The notes: generated by a model not told the origin, from the sequence alone. 64,000 nt of DNA from Candidatus Sulfidibacterium hydrothermale (GCF_020149915.1 NZ_CP083760.1:1984001-2048000), one strand, 5' to 3'; numbered from the stretch's first letter, positions 29,269 to 39,103 are shown. Numbers and translations: made by a program.

Positions 29269-30629
29269 GGTAGTATCCCTTTTTGTGTGTAATGAGCTCT
29301 TAAACTAAAAGCAAAGTTATTCATTTTTTAATTTTTTTTTAATGAATGGAAGTGAAGCGGAGGCGTAGCCGGAGCGAACTTCCATTCATTCTTCCCATTG
29401 TAATTTTTCCGTTTCATAATTTATTTTCGGTAACTTTCTTTGGTATGCACTTCTTGTCATAGCAACATATCCCAGCAACAATATAGTTGCCTCCGGATTA
29501 GGCAAAGCTCCCCGCATACGCGTTGTTCTTTTATAATCTCTGTTGAGACGTTCTATCCAATTGGTTGAGTAAATCATACTGTGAATTCTGTAATCATAAT
29601 CAAGATAGGTAAAGTAGAGTTTGTAGCGTTGATTATAAACCATTCGCTTTATCGAAGGGTAATAGCGGCCCCATTTATTGCAAAAGTTTACCCAACGTTC
29701 CCATCCTTTGGATTTATTATCATAACGATCCCCTGTACGAAATACATCCTTAAAATCATCTGCCACCTGTGCTTTATCTTTTGGCTTAATGCGTTTTTGT
29801 ACGTTGCGTTGCAGATGAATGGTACATAATTGAACTTCTGTACCCGGGAAATGTTTCCATATAGATGTTTCTATTGATGAAAGACTATCGCATACGATTA
29901 AACCGGCTTGTTTCATCCCTCGACTTTTTAAATCGATAAACACATCTTCCCACGCCTGAGCACTCTCGGTAGGAAAGTTGACAACAGCCAGAACCTCTCG
30001 TGTACGGTCTTTGCGTACCCCCAGAATAGTGTAATAAGCTTCTTTACTTACATGGTCTATTCTGCGTGTGTAGATAAAGGTGGCATCAATGTATAATATC
30101 GGATAGTAAGGTTCTAATGGCCTTTGCAACCACCTTTGTACATCGGAACGGGCAAACTCAAACATCCTGCTAATCTGACTTGTGCTGTACTGCCTGCCGT
30201 ATATCTCCCCAAAGATATTCCCTACTTGTTCCGTGGTCAATCCCGCACCATACAAACTGAAAGCCATCCGCCTGCATTCTTCTTCCTGGTCTCGTAACAG
30301 ACTTAACAAAATCGGATAAAAATGCCCTTTGCGACTTCGTGGAACCTGTAGTTCTAATATCTTTCCCTGTCCAAATGTCCTGCGTATGCGGTAGCCGTTG
30401 CTCATGTCGCCTTCCGATTTATTGTGCTCTTCCCGTTCGGCGCGCATCATCGCTTCAAGACTAATTTTTAAAACTTCCTGATATCCTCCTTCTTTTTCTG
30501 CAATTTCTCCTAAAATCTTTGTAATTTGCTCCTGTGTAAAGTGTATTCTTTTCATAAACTAAATGTTTTAAAGTTTTTCAACCTCAAATTTAGTTAAGAT
30601 GCACTTTACACACTTTTTGGGATAATATC
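29269..30629 (-). mobile_element. IS256-family element, copy 1
   Basis: 1361 bp. Imperfect ends GGTAGTATCCC and GGGATAATATC, flanked by the 8-bp duplication CAGGGCTA. Same length as copy 2. Confidence 0.92.
29386..30555 (-). CDS. IS256-family (mutator) transposase, copy 1
   Basis: 389 residues. DDE residues lie in LYIDATFIYTR, GLIVCDSLSSIE and the C-terminal WIERLNRDYKRTTRMRG region; CTIHLQRNVQKRI is the family C-x2-H signature. Full length. Confidence 0.92.
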   Translation of the reverse strand: MKRIHFTQEQITKILGEIAEKEGGYQEVLKISLEAMMRAEREEHNKSEGDMSNGYRIRRTFGQGKILELQVPRSRKGHFYPILLSLLRDQEEECRRMAFSLYGAGLTTEQVGNIFGEIYGRQYSTSQISRMFEFARSDVQRWLQRPLEPYYPILYIDATFIYTRRIDHVSKEAYYTILGVRKDRTREVLAVVNFPTESAQAWEDVFIDLKSRGMKQAGLIVCDSLSSIETSIWKHFPGTEVQLCTIHLQRNVQKRIKPKDKAQVADDFKDVFRTGDRYDNKSKGWERWVNFCNKWGRYYPSIKRMVYNQRYKLYFTYLDYDYRIHSMIYSTNWIERLNRDYKRTTRMRGALPNPEATILLLGYVAMTRSAYQRKLPKINYETEKLQWEE

Positions 30630-30760
30630 CAGGGCTATGCTGCGTGGCGCAATTTTATTGTTTGATTTTTCAATTTACCGATATGTTTTATTAATGTATA
30701 AACCATTTATTTACAATTACTTGCGGCATGAAGCATAGGTGATGTTGGGTGTAGTGCTTT

Positions 30761-31249
30761 TTAGTTAAAAGTGTTGTTTGCCCATGTGAAAAATTCAGCT
30801 AATGAAAATACCATAACGTTGGTGTCATTGTTTTCAGCAGTAGTGTACAATTTTTCTTTTACAGCATTTCTCAACCATTCTTTGGCTCCTGTTTTAAACC
30901 CATCTCCATCAATTAAAATCATAATGTCCTTTTCTGGCATTGCTTCAATGGTATTCAGATACAAATAAGGCAGTTTTTCATCGACAGAACCAGCACTTTG
31001 TTGCCATTTACATTCAATTCTTATTCTTAAATTGTATTTTTCTGAAAGCAATAGAAATTCTGTATTTCCTTTATGGCCATAAATAGTTGTAAACGGTACA
31101 TTCTTTAATAGTAATTCTTTGCCATAATTTTCAGGGTTCTTTTCCCATTTACGATACATTTCAATTTCAAAACCTTTATCCAACAAAACTGTCTGGACTG
31201 CTTTTTCAAGTTGGTTTCCGGTAATATTCGCACTTTTTCCCTTTGCCAT
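30761..31249 (-). CDS. PD-(D/E)XK restriction endonuclease
   Basis: 162 residues. NTEFLLLSEKYNLRIRIECKWQQSAGSVDEKLPYLYLN shows the E-x-K core (ECK) and a motif typical of this restriction nuclease family; it begins MAKGKSANITGNQLE. It follows the methylase with one base between stop and start. The pair is a type II restriction-modification system in one cassette. Confidence 0.75.
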   Translation of the reverse strand: MAKGKSANITGNQLEKAVQTVLLDKGFEIEMYRKWEKNPENYGKELLLKNVPFTTIYGHKGNTEFLLLSEKYNLRIRIECKWQQSAGSVDEKLPYLYLNTIEAMPEKDIMILIDGDGFKTGAKEWLRNAVKEKLYTTAENNDTNVMVFSLAEFFTWANNTFN

Positions 31250-31250
31250 A

Positions 31251-32222
31251 TTAATAATTTGTTACAACGATTTCTTTTATCGAATTTCGTTTACTACCAT
31301 TTGAATTTATTGACCTTTTTGCATTAACCCTTGTAATGTTATAGGCTGAATATATAGTTTCAAAAAAGTCATCTTCCGGATTTATGTTTTTTGGATCAGA
31401 ATTGCTCAACATCAGTTTATGGCCTTGTTGGTCTAATTCGTAAAACAAACTTGCAAGTTGTAACTGTTCGTCGTCTTGGAAATTATATTTACTGTATGAG
31501 GTAAAGCTTGCTGTTTTGCTAATAGGCCTGTATGGTGGGTCGAAATATATAAACGAATTATTTTTAACATCGTTCTTTACTTCTCTGAAATCCGCCTTTT
31601 TAATTGTTGCTATTTCAAGTAATTTTGATACGTTTAACAAGTTTTGTTCGTCTAAAATTTTTGGATTTTTATACCTGCCCATTGGTGAATTAAAACCACC
31701 TTTTGAATTAAACCTAAACAGCCCATTAAAGCAGGTTTTATTTAGGAATATGGTTTGGGCAACTCTCGGTATCCAATTTTCCGAATACTTATTGTAATCA
31801 ATATTAAACCGTTGCAAATTGTAATTTTCCCTCAACTCGTAATAATATTCTTTGCGCTTTTCATCGTTCAGCTTTTTATACTGTTTGTCATATCTGTATA
31901 AAAATTCAATAAGTTTATTAACATCCTTTTGGATAACTTTATATGATATGATTAACTCATCGTTAATGTCATACAAGAAAGCATTTTCTATTTCATAATT
32001 TTGAGCTACATCAAAAAAAACTGCACCACCCCCAACGAAAGGTTCGTAGTAATTCTTTATCTTTTTCAGTTTTAATTCAATAGGGTATAATTCCTCAAAT
32101 TGTTCTAATAATTGTCTTTTACCACCAACCCATTTTAAAAATGGCTTAGCACCAAGTTTATATTCATAAAATAAGTCATTCATACTAGAACTTTTCCTAT
32201 TGGATATTTCGTAAACCTTCAT
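31251..32222 (-). CDS. DNA adenine methylase (Dam type)
   Basis: 323 residues. FLKWVGGKRQLL is the SAM-binding motif of the D12/Dam class and YFDPPYRP is motif IV (DPPY), so it methylates adenine N6. NKTCFNGLFRFN and the long target domain fit Dam. An alternative ATG lies 13 codons downstream at 32183. Protects DNA from the nuclease encoded next to it. Confidence 0.88.
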   Translation of the reverse strand: MKVYEISNRKSSSMNDLFYEYKLGAKPFLKWVGGKRQLLEQFEELYPIELKLKKIKNYYEPFVGGGAVFFDVAQNYEIENAFLYDINDELIISYKVIQKDVNKLIEFLYRYDKQYKKLNDEKRKEYYYELRENYNLQRFNIDYNKYSENWIPRVAQTIFLNKTCFNGLFRFNSKGGFNSPMGRYKNPKILDEQNLLNVSKLLEIATIKKADFREVKNDVKNNSFIYFDPPYRPISKTASFTSYSKYNFQDDEQLQLASLFYELDQQGHKLMLSNSDPKNINPEDDFFETIYSAYNITRVNAKRSINSNGSKRNSIKEIVVTNY

Positions 32223-32280
32223 CTATTTTTTTTCGCTAATTTAGTTATTTTCTTTCAAACGGGTATTTCTTTAGCATTAC

Positions 32281-32414
32281 ACCCAACGGGTGCGGCTATG
32301 GTGCGTGCCGCAATTGGTTTTCAAAATTTTCTTTGTTTACAAAGATTCTCAAATTTACGATTTATTTTCAATTTTAGTACAATTTGCGGCATGCACTATG
32401 AGCCGCTGTTAGGC
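32281..32414 (-). other. attC site 30 (family B, reversed)
   Basis: Read leftward: cores GCCTAAC (32414) and GTTGGGT (32287). Closes the Mrr-like cassette and precedes the restriction-modification cassette. Confidence 0.9.
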
Positions 32415-32423
32415 ATAGTTTTA

Positions 32424-33479
32424 TTATTTTTCAAATTCTTTTAAGTATTCAATAATATCCTTAACCACATTCTCAGAATTAGTCATTTTGATATAAGTAT
32501 CTGGTTGTCTCAAACTCAAAAACTCAATCATAAACCAATAAGAATTTAAATGAATTGGTTTCAGTTCATTCATTAAGCTACAAGGACAAGAATGGGTAGT
32601 TTTAAACACTTTTGCATAAACTTGATTATAATATTCAAGATTTATAGAATGTTTATTCTCCATTTCCGATACAGTAATTTCTGTTTTAATTTTTTCATCA
32701 ATGAATATTGCAATTTGTTTATTCATAGAATAAGCAATCATAATTTCTGTAATTGTCCCAAATTGTTCTTCATCTTCCAAATATGCAACAAGAATATTAG
32801 ATTGTGAAATCATCCTAAAATCAGATTGAACAGTTTCCGAAAGAACTATTCCGCTATGGTCACAACCAACATACTCAGGATGATAAAATCCAATTTTATT
32901 TTTAAGATTTGAACAACTATTTTCTAAATCAGATCTCCATTTTGTTATTTGACCTCTTAGAGCAGTAGAAGGCATTTTACCAGCGGTGTATATCTGTATA
33001 TCATTTGAGTTTTCGATGGAATATATTTGTTCATTCCTTTCGCCATTCTCAAAGTAGAATTTATAAAGACTTGGCTCTCGTTTTAATTGGTTTTCTAACC
33101 AATCAATATCATTAATAATAATTTTGAATGAATAATCTTTTTTAATTCCATCAATCCAGTCTACTACATTTGGTTTCAGTGTGTTGGACAAGATTACTAA
33201 ATAATAATCTAGATTGTTGTGCATTCTAACTTTATTCAACTCTGAACTCAAATCATCAATTGAAAGATTTGTTTTAACTAATCTTTTGCATTGAATTATC
33301 CAATTCTGCGTTTCTTTGGAACCAGAAAAAAGTTGTATTTGTTTTTGTGCAATTATATCTCTTCCTCTATCACCAGAACCACCCATTCTACGAATATTAT
33401 AAAACCCTTCGCTTCTGATTATATCAACGCACAATTGTTCAAATCTGTCAGGTGAAATTCTATTCCAGTCTATTGTCAT
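32424..33479 (-). CDS. Mrr-like nuclease fused to deoxyribosyltransferase-like domain
   Basis: 351 residues, two domains. Residues 1-130 are an Mrr-type restriction domain: WNRISPDRFEQLCVDII, GGSGDRGRDI (D), WIIQCKR (Q-x-K). Residues 160-290 show IYTAGKM, WRSDLE, MISQSNILVAYLEDEEQFGTITEIMIAYSMNKQIAIFI, the pattern of nucleoside 2-deoxyribosyltransferase / TIR-like domains, with E in GTITEI. The remaining 55 residues are unassigned. The combination suggests DNA sensing or cutting joined to nucleotide cleavage; this is inference. Confidence 0.7.
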   Translation of the reverse strand: MTIDWNRISPDRFEQLCVDIIRSEGFYNIRRMGGSGDRGRDIIAQKQIQLFSGSKETQNWIIQCKRLVKTNLSIDDLSSELNKVRMHNNLDYYLVILSNTLKPNVVDWIDGIKKDYSFKIIINDIDWLENQLKREPSLYKFYFENGERNEQIYSIENSNDIQIYTAGKMPSTALRGQITKWRSDLENSCSNLKNKIGFYHPEYVGCDHSGIVLSETVQSDFRMISQSNILVAYLEDEEQFGTITEIMIAYSMNKQIAIFIDEKIKTEITVSEMENKHSINLEYYNQVYAKVFKTTHSCPCSLMNELKPIHLNSYWFMIEFLSLRQPDTYIKMTNSENVVKDIIEYLKEFEK

Positions 33480-33501
33480 TTTTGTTCTTATTTTTAATTA
33501 T

Positions 33502-33630
33502 GCCTAACGGTTATGTATATGAGGCGTTGGGCGTTTTAATGCCAAATCTTTCAGTTTACCATACCGTTTATTAACGTTTAATTGTTTATTTAACTACTTA
33601 CCGCCCAATGACTTATATGCTGTGTTGGCA
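33502..33630 (-). other. attC site 31 (family C, reversed)
   Basis: Read leftward: cores TGCCAAC (33630) and GTTAGGC (33508). Its own cassette is cut off by the IS at 33671; only about 40 bp remain. Confidence 0.88.
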
Positions 33631-33753
33631 TTTCGTTGTTTCTATTCAAATGTTATTTTATAAGTTAAAGTTAACTACTCCCCATCTTTAGACAACTCTT
33701 TTACAAAAATAAATTAGATTTTCTTTCTTCGTTTAATCATATTAAAAGAAAAC

Positions 33754-34566
33754 CTAAGCAGCCTGTTTGAACACTTTTACAGGCATTTTATACGCTAATG
33801 ACTGATGGGGTCTTTGCGTGTTGTAGAACTCTATGTAATCTTTAATTTTCTCATATAATTCCAGTCCGTCTTCCGATGGTTCCAAATATAACTTTTCGTA
33901 TTTTATGTTTCTCCAAAACCTCTCTATAAAAATATTATCTATGGCTCGACCTTTACCATCCATACTGAAAGTAATCCCCTTACCGGTTACAAACTCCGTA
34001 AATTCTGTTGCTGTAAACTGGCTTCCCTGATCGGTATTAATCATTTTAGGTTTGCCATGATCCTTTATGGCTTGCTCCAAAGTCTGTTTGCACCATTGGG
34101 TTGTCATGGTATTCGACAATGACCACCCTACGATATACCTGCTGTAAAGGTCTATGATGGCAAAAAGGTACATATAACCGTTGCCAACGGGAACATAGGT
34201 AATATCCATCGCCCAGACCTGGTTGGAATGGGTTATTTCTAAATTCCGCAACAAATAGGGAAATACCGTATGGCCTTCCCCCTTATGGGGCTTGCTCGTA
34301 TTTGGACGTGGGCCGATGGCTTGCAAATCCATAAGCCGGTACAATCGTCGTACGCGTTTGGCATTGACCGGATACCCTATGTTTCGCAGATAGGTGGTCA
34401 TGCGCATGACTCCATAAAAAGGTGTTTTCATGTATTGCTTGTCTATCAGCTTCATCAGTTCCTGATTGTAAGAACCCTCTTGTCGGGGAACATAGTAGAA
34501 GCTGCTGCGGTTTACTTCTAAAAGTTCGCATTGCCGTTTGACGCTTATTTCTTCTTTCCTGTTCAC
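33754..34566 (-). CDS. IS3-family transposase OrfB, copy 2
   Basis: Same 270 residues as the copy at 27623. Confidence 0.9.
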   Translation of the reverse strand: MNRKEEISVKRQCELLEVNRSSFYYVPRQEGSYNQELMKLIDKQYMKTPFYGVMRMTTYLRNIGYPVNAKRVRRLYRLMDLQAIGPRPNTSKPHKGEGHTVFPYLLRNLEITHSNQVWAMDITYVPVGNGYMYLFAIIDLYSRYIVGWSLSNTMTTQWCKQTLEQAIKDHGKPKMINTDQGSQFTATEFTEFVTGKGITFSMDGKGRAIDNIFIERFWRNIKYEKLYLEPSEDGLELYEKIKDYIEFYNTQRPHQSLAYKMPVKVFKQAA

Positions 34567-34589
34567 TTTTTGAAGTTTCGCTTTTCCGG

Positions 34590-34865
34590 CTATTTCCCCA
34601 ACACTTTTTTTAAGAAGTCAACTTCCATTTGCAGTTGGCCTACTTTCTTAAACAGGGCTTCTTTCTCTTTTTCAACATCTTCTTTCTTAGTACCCTTTTC
34701 AAATACCGATGATGCTGATGATAAAAACTGGCTCTTCCAGGTAGAAATCTGATTCGGGTGTAATCCGTATTTCCTCCCCAGTTCCTGAATCGTTTCTCTT
34801 TCCTGCAGGGCTTCCAATACTACTTTCGTTTTGAACCTTGATGTGTACTTTTTTCTCTTTTTCAT
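34590..34865 (-). CDS. IS3-family OrfA, copy 2
   Basis: Same 91 residues as the copy at 28459. Confidence 0.9.
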   Translation of the reverse strand: MKKRKKYTSRFKTKVVLEALQERETIQELGRKYGLHPNQISTWKSQFLSSASSVFEKGTKKEDVEKEKEALFKKVGQLQMEVDFLKKVLGK

Positions 34866-34927
34866 AACAACAAGTTTAATCAATTTTTCTAACTTAACTC
34901 GTTGTCCAGTTTTTGGGGTGTATTATA

Positions 34928-35574
34928 ATAAACACCCGAGGAAAGTCAACTGCTATTTTTAATGAATCTTTAACTTATGGAACAGTTAAAGATATAGACG
35001 GCAATATATATAAAACCATTAAAATTGGAAATCAAATTTGGATGGCTGAAAATCTGAGAGTTACTCATTACAACAACGGAGATTTACTAACTCGCGGATT
35101 AATCAGGATGAATCCAACTTCATTGATTGATGAGGGAGCTTATGGTAGTTACAATGATACAAACGATAAAGATAGTATTGCAACATTTGGACTTTTATAT
35201 AATTGGGCTGCAATTTCTGATAGTCGAGGTATTGCTCCAAAAGGTTGGCATATTCCTTCACAAGATGAGTGGAAAACATTACTATCAACATTAGGCGGAG
35301 GCATTAACGCAGAATTAAAATTGATTGAATCAGGAAGTACACATTGGTATTATTTAAACCTTGGAAATAATAGTAGTGGTTTACTGCATTACCCGCTGGT
35401 CAATGGAATTCAGGCGAATTTTATGGGATTGGTTACTGGACAGCTTGGTGGACAGCAACAGAAATAGATGGACAAACTGCTTTTGCAAAAGAATATAGTT
35501 CAAACTATCCTGCTCAAATTAGATCATTCCCTAAGTATATGGGATTATCAATTAGATGTATTAAAGATAAATAA
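34928..35574 (+). pseudogene. FISUMP-domain protein, 5' end lost and frameshifted
   Basis: The remnant reads TVKDIDGNIYKTIKIGNQIWMAENLRVTHYNNG and WHIPSQDEWKTLLSTLGG, typical of the Fibrobacter succinogenes major paralogous domain of Bacteroidota surface proteins. The signal peptide was removed at the IS boundary. One missing T in the run near 35377-35380 breaks the frame; restoring it gives TALPAGQWNSGEFYGIGYW and a C-terminus SIRCIKDK with stop at 35574. Confidence 0.7.
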
Positions 35575-35578
35575 CGTT

Positions 35579-35710
35579 TGCTAACATCACCTATGCTTCA
35601 TGCCGCAAATTGTGCTTAAACTGAAAATAAATCGTAAATTTGAAAATATTTGTAAACAGAAAAATTATGAAAACCAATTGCGGCACATCGCATAGCCCTG
35701 CACGTTGTGC
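35579..35710 (+). other. attC site 32 (family A)
   Basis: Cores TGCTAAC and GTTGTGC. Closes the truncated FISUMP cassette. Confidence 0.9.
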
Positions 35711-35762
35711 CGCATTAGGAGAAAAATTTCAGAACAATAAAAAAGGATTGTACTTTTGATAA

Positions 35763-36755
35763 ATGGAAAAGTCTGAAATAAAAATATACAAAACACCTGA
35801 TGGAAAAACTTCAATTGAAGTCAAACTTGAAAAAGAAACAGTTTGGTTATCTCAAAAACAAATGGCTGAACTTTTCGATAAAGATAGTGACACCATTGGT
35901 TTGCATTTAAGAAATATCTATAAATCAGGAGAATTAGAAGAATTTTCAACTACCGAGAAATACTCGGTAGTTCGGCAAGAAGGGAATAGAAGAGTCAAAC
36001 GGAGGATTAAATTTTATAATCTCGATGCAATAATATCAGTCGGATATAGAGTTAATTCCAAGCGAGGTGTTTTATTTAGAAAATGGGCAACTCAGTTATT
36101 AAAAGATTATTTGATAAAAGGCTACGCAATTAATCAACAACGATTACAAAAACAAGTAAATCAACTGAATGAATTAAAAGAAACCATAAAAATACTTGGG
36201 AATACACTTGAATACAAAGAATTAACAAATAATGAAAGTAAAGGGCTTCTGAAAATAATTTCTGATTATTCGTATGCACTTGAACTACTGGACCAATACG
36301 ATTATCAAACCTTAAAAATTGAAAATACTTCCGGAAAAGAAGTTTATCAATTGACATATGAAGAGGCAATAAAACAAATAGAATTAGTTAAGAAAACTTA
36401 TGGAAACAGTGAATTATTCGGAAACGAAAAAGATGATTCTTTTAAAAGTTCGATAGCTACAATTTATCAAACATTTGGTGGTGTTGATTTATATCCAAGT
36501 ATAGAAGAGAAAGCCGCAAATCTATTGTACTTCATTGTAAAGAATCATTCCTTCTCTGACGGGAACAAAAGAATAGCCGCATTTTTGTTTTTGTACTTTC
36601 TTGAAAAAAACGGATTATTATTTTCAGAAACAGGGGAAAAGAGAATTGCTGATAATGCATTGGTTGCATTGACATTAATGATAGCAGTAAGTAAACCTGA
36701 CGAAAAGGAAACCATGATAAAAGTGATAGTAAATTTAATAAATAAAAATAACTAA
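35763..36755 (+). CDS. RhuM/Fic-domain protein
   Basis: 330 residues. The N-terminal 130 residues match the RhuM-type DNA-binding part (VWLSQKQMAELFDKD, RRVKRRIKFYNLDAIISVGYRVNSKRG). The C-terminal part has the Fic motif HSFSDGNKR near 261-269, used to transfer AMP to a protein. RhuM-Fic fusions are common and often behave like toxins with built-in DNA-binding control. Sole gene of its cassette. Confidence 0.82.
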   Translation: MEKSEIKIYKTPDGKTSIEVKLEKETVWLSQKQMAELFDKDSDTIGLHLRNIYKSGELEEFSTTEKYSVVRQEGNRRVKRRIKFYNLDAIISVGYRVNSKRGVLFRKWATQLLKDYLIKGYAINQQRLQKQVNQLNELKETIKILGNTLEYKELTNNESKGLLKIISDYSYALELLDQYDYQTLKIENTSGKEVYQLTYEEAIKQIELVKKTYGNSELFGNEKDDSFKSSIATIYQTFGGVDLYPSIEEKAANLLYFIVKNHSFSDGNKRIAAFLFLYFLEKNGLLFSETGEKRIADNALVALTLMIAVSKPDEKETMIKVIVNLINKNN

Positions 36756-36760
36756 CGACG

Positions 36761-36891
36761 GCACAACATCGGCTATACTACATGCCGCAATTAATTGTAA
36801 ATAAATAGATTATGCATTAATATAAAGTACTGGAAAACAGAAATATTAAACAATAAAATTGCGCCACGCACCATAGCCGCACCCGTTGTGT
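36761..36891 (+). other. attC site 33 (family A/B chimera)
   Basis: Left arm CGGCTATACTACATGCCGC is family A-like, right arm GCGCCACGCACCATAGCCG is family B-like. Cores GCACAAC and GTTGTGT. Confidence 0.85.
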
Positions 36892-37114
36892 GGCATACAA
36901 AGAGCGTGCTAAAGATGGAAAACGTGGATGAATTACAGAAAAATATAGACCAAATAATGAATGAACAAAATAATCGGGGGGTTCCTGATTTTGAAGGTTA
37001 TTCCCCGAATGAAATGCAATACATTCTTTACGAAATATTTGAAAAAAACAGCCCAATACAATTATTAAAATTGCCGGAACTGGATTACAATAAAATTCCG
37101 ATTTTAAATCAAAT

Positions 37115-38257
37115 CTAAGTACATGACAAAAATTGGAAGATATTGAACTCAGGAGTATAACTATCATTAAGAAAGCATTTTGTAATAAAGTCGAGACCTG
37201 TTTTAAAGATTGTTTTTGCTTTTCTACCGTGTTTTTTAATTTTAATCGGTTTGATATTTTGATGGATATGAATACCCACTTTGTAAACCCAGACAAAAGC
37301 AACCATAATCAACAAGACGAGTTTTTCAATTCTTTTGATATCTGAAAGGTGTGTTTTTTCAATATCGAAACCGCTTGATTTCATGGCTTTAAAGGTCATT
37401 TCTATTTGCCATCGTTGTTTATAGTAATCATCAGCCTTTTCCGGTTTGGTAAATGATACCAGAATTAGATATTCTCCGTTATGTAATTTGCTTCCGGACA
37501 AATAGCACAACTGTCCGTTTACTTCTACAATGTTGGGGTAATATACAAACTCATTTATCCTGAATGCATTGAATAACCAAAATGCCTTAATGGTTTTATT
37601 CTTTCTGGGAACAAAAACTTTAAAATTATTTCTGATACGAATATAATAGTGCAGGTTATTATTGTTAAGATACTTAAGCCATTTTTCACCAACAAATTCC
37701 CGGTCTGCAACAATACATTCTATCGTACCTTTTCCAAAAAGGTTGATGTATCGTTCAATCAGGTTTATCCTTTCCTGCGAATTGGAATTACCCCGTTTTT
37801 TTAACATACTGAACAATAATGGAAAGGCTACTCCCTGATACACTATGCCAAGCATAAAGATGTTTATGTCTGTTTTGCCAAACTTCCAATTGGTTCTGTC
37901 AATAGAAAGTGTTAATCGTTCTTTGTGGGGCAATAAACTGAAAATTAATTTTGCGATTAAATCAGAATCAAGAGAATAGGATGAGATAAATCGTTGGATA
38001 CGGCGCAAGGAAGAACTTTCTTCTGCCTGAGTATCAAATCCCCTTGCCAGGCTCTCAAAATGAACAGTCCTTACTTTTGTTAAAGCAATAATGAATAATG
38101 ATATGAATTTTATCCGGGCTAAATTCAGCCTGCCTTCAAAATGTTCCTTTAAAACTGAAACTAAATGACTATCTTTACTGCTGACATTGGTATTCTTCAT
38201 CTGACAAATACTTGGTAAATATTCGTCTAAGATACTGAATACCAATGTTTTATCCAA
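37115..38257 (-). CDS. IS4-family transposase
   Basis: 380 residues. LSIDRTNWKFG (D), CIVADREFVGEKWL (D) and the Y-2-R-3-E-6-K signature in YYKQRWQIEMTFKAMK are the DDE set of the IS4 family. The stop codon is formed by the element's end. Confidence 0.9.
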   Translation of the reverse strand: MDKTLVFSILDEYLPSICQMKNTNVSSKDSHLVSVLKEHFEGRLNLARIKFISLFIIALTKVRTVHFESLARGFDTQAEESSSLRRIQRFISSYSLDSDLIAKLIFSLLPHKERLTLSIDRTNWKFGKTDINIFMLGIVYQGVAFPLLFSMLKKRGNSNSQERINLIERYINLFGKGTIECIVADREFVGEKWLKYLNNNNLHYYIRIRNNFKVFVPRKNKTIKAFWLFNAFRINEFVYYPNIVEVNGQLCYLSGSKLHNGEYLILVSFTKPEKADDYYKQRWQIEMTFKAMKSSGFDIEKTHLSDIKRIEKLVLLIMVAFVWVYKVGIHIHQNIKPIKIKKHGRKAKTIFKTGLDFITKCFLNDSYTPEFNIFQFLSCT

Positions 38258-38314
38258 ACTTTTTAAGGGTTATTTTGCTGATTATCAGTGATTTATTTTT
38301 TGTCATGTACTAAG
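37115..38314 (-). mobile_element. IS4-family element
   Basis: 1200 bp with near-perfect ends CTAAGTACATGACAAAAA and the inverse of CTTAGTACATGACAAAAA. The 9-bp target AAATCAAAT is duplicated at 37106-37114 and 38315-38323; the empty site is seen at about 48402-48410. Confidence 0.93.
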
Positions 38315-38971
38315 AAATCAAATAAAATATCTTTTACAACTTATTGAAAAAAAAGGAGAATTAAAATTAACAAATAAAGGATTTCTACCGACAAAAGTTG
38401 TTTCAGAAATTTATAATCAAAAATTTATCAAAGATGAAATGATTGAAGCTGGAATATCAAAACTATATAAAGAAACAGACTCAATGTCAATAAATTTAAC
38501 AAGAATATTATCGGAATTATCAAGGGTAGTAAAAAAACGTAACAATACATTGACTTTGACCCAAAAAGGGAAAGTGGAATTAAATGACAACCATAAACTT
38601 TTAGAAAGTATTTTTACAACATTTGGAAAAAAATTTAATTGGGCTTATTATGATGGTTATGGAGATAACCTTATAGGACAACTCGGACTTGGATTTTCGT
38701 TGATACTATTAAGTAAATACGGTGATGAAAAACGACTTGATAGTTTTTATTCAAATAAATATTTTAAAGCATACCCAAGGTTGCTTGACAATATTCAACC
38801 AACAAAATATGACACAAAAATAAACCAGGCTACAAGATGTTATTCATTACGGACTTTTGATAGGTTTTTAGAATATTTTGGTTTAATAAAAATTGACACT
38901 GAGAAAAAATGGAATTCAAACAAATACATTATAAAAACGGAATTATTTGATAAGTTAATAAAAGTACGACC

Positions 38972-39103
38972 ACACAACAGCGGCTCATAGTGCATGCCGC
39001 AAATTGTACTAAAATTGAAAATAAATCGTAAATTTGAAATATTTGTAAACAGAAAAATTATGAAAACCAATTGCGGCACGCACCATAGCCGCACCCGTTG
39101 GGT
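38972..39103 (+). other. attC site 34 (family B)
   Basis: Cores ACACAAC and GTTGGGT. Closes the IS4-interrupted cassette; the upstream gene's stop is inside the site. Confidence 0.9.

Larger units (their letters stand above)
29251..30750 (-). other. attC site 29, reversed and split by IS256
   Basis: Read leftward: core ACCCAAC at 30750-30744, family A left arm, right arm GCGCCACGCAGCATAGCCCTG, core GTTGGCA at 29257-29251. The IS256-family element lies within the right arm, with CAGGGCTA duplicated at 29261-29268 and 30630-30637. Confidence 0.88.
33671..34927 (-). mobile_element. IS3-family element, copy 2
   Basis: 1257 bp, same element as 27540-28796. Flanks AAG and ATA do not match, so this copy is a recombination junction between the inverted block and a right-pointing cassette. 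Confidence 0.9.
36915..38990 (+). pseudogene. Unknown protein, interrupted by IS4-family element (copy 1)
   Basis: Coding parts 36915-37114 and 38324-38990 are separated by the IS4-family element; the joined product would have about 288 residues (MENVDELQKNIDQ to RPHNSGS, the last residues read from attC). The same gene without this IS begins at 48211. Mostly helical and Lys-rich, no domain recognised. The insertion ended expression of the C-terminal two thirds. Confidence 0.75.

Noticed and set aside
27540-33671. A composite transposon made by IS3-family copies 1 and 2
   Set aside because: The outer flanks do not match and the block between them consists of ordinary cassettes with attC sites, so recombination between copies explains it better.
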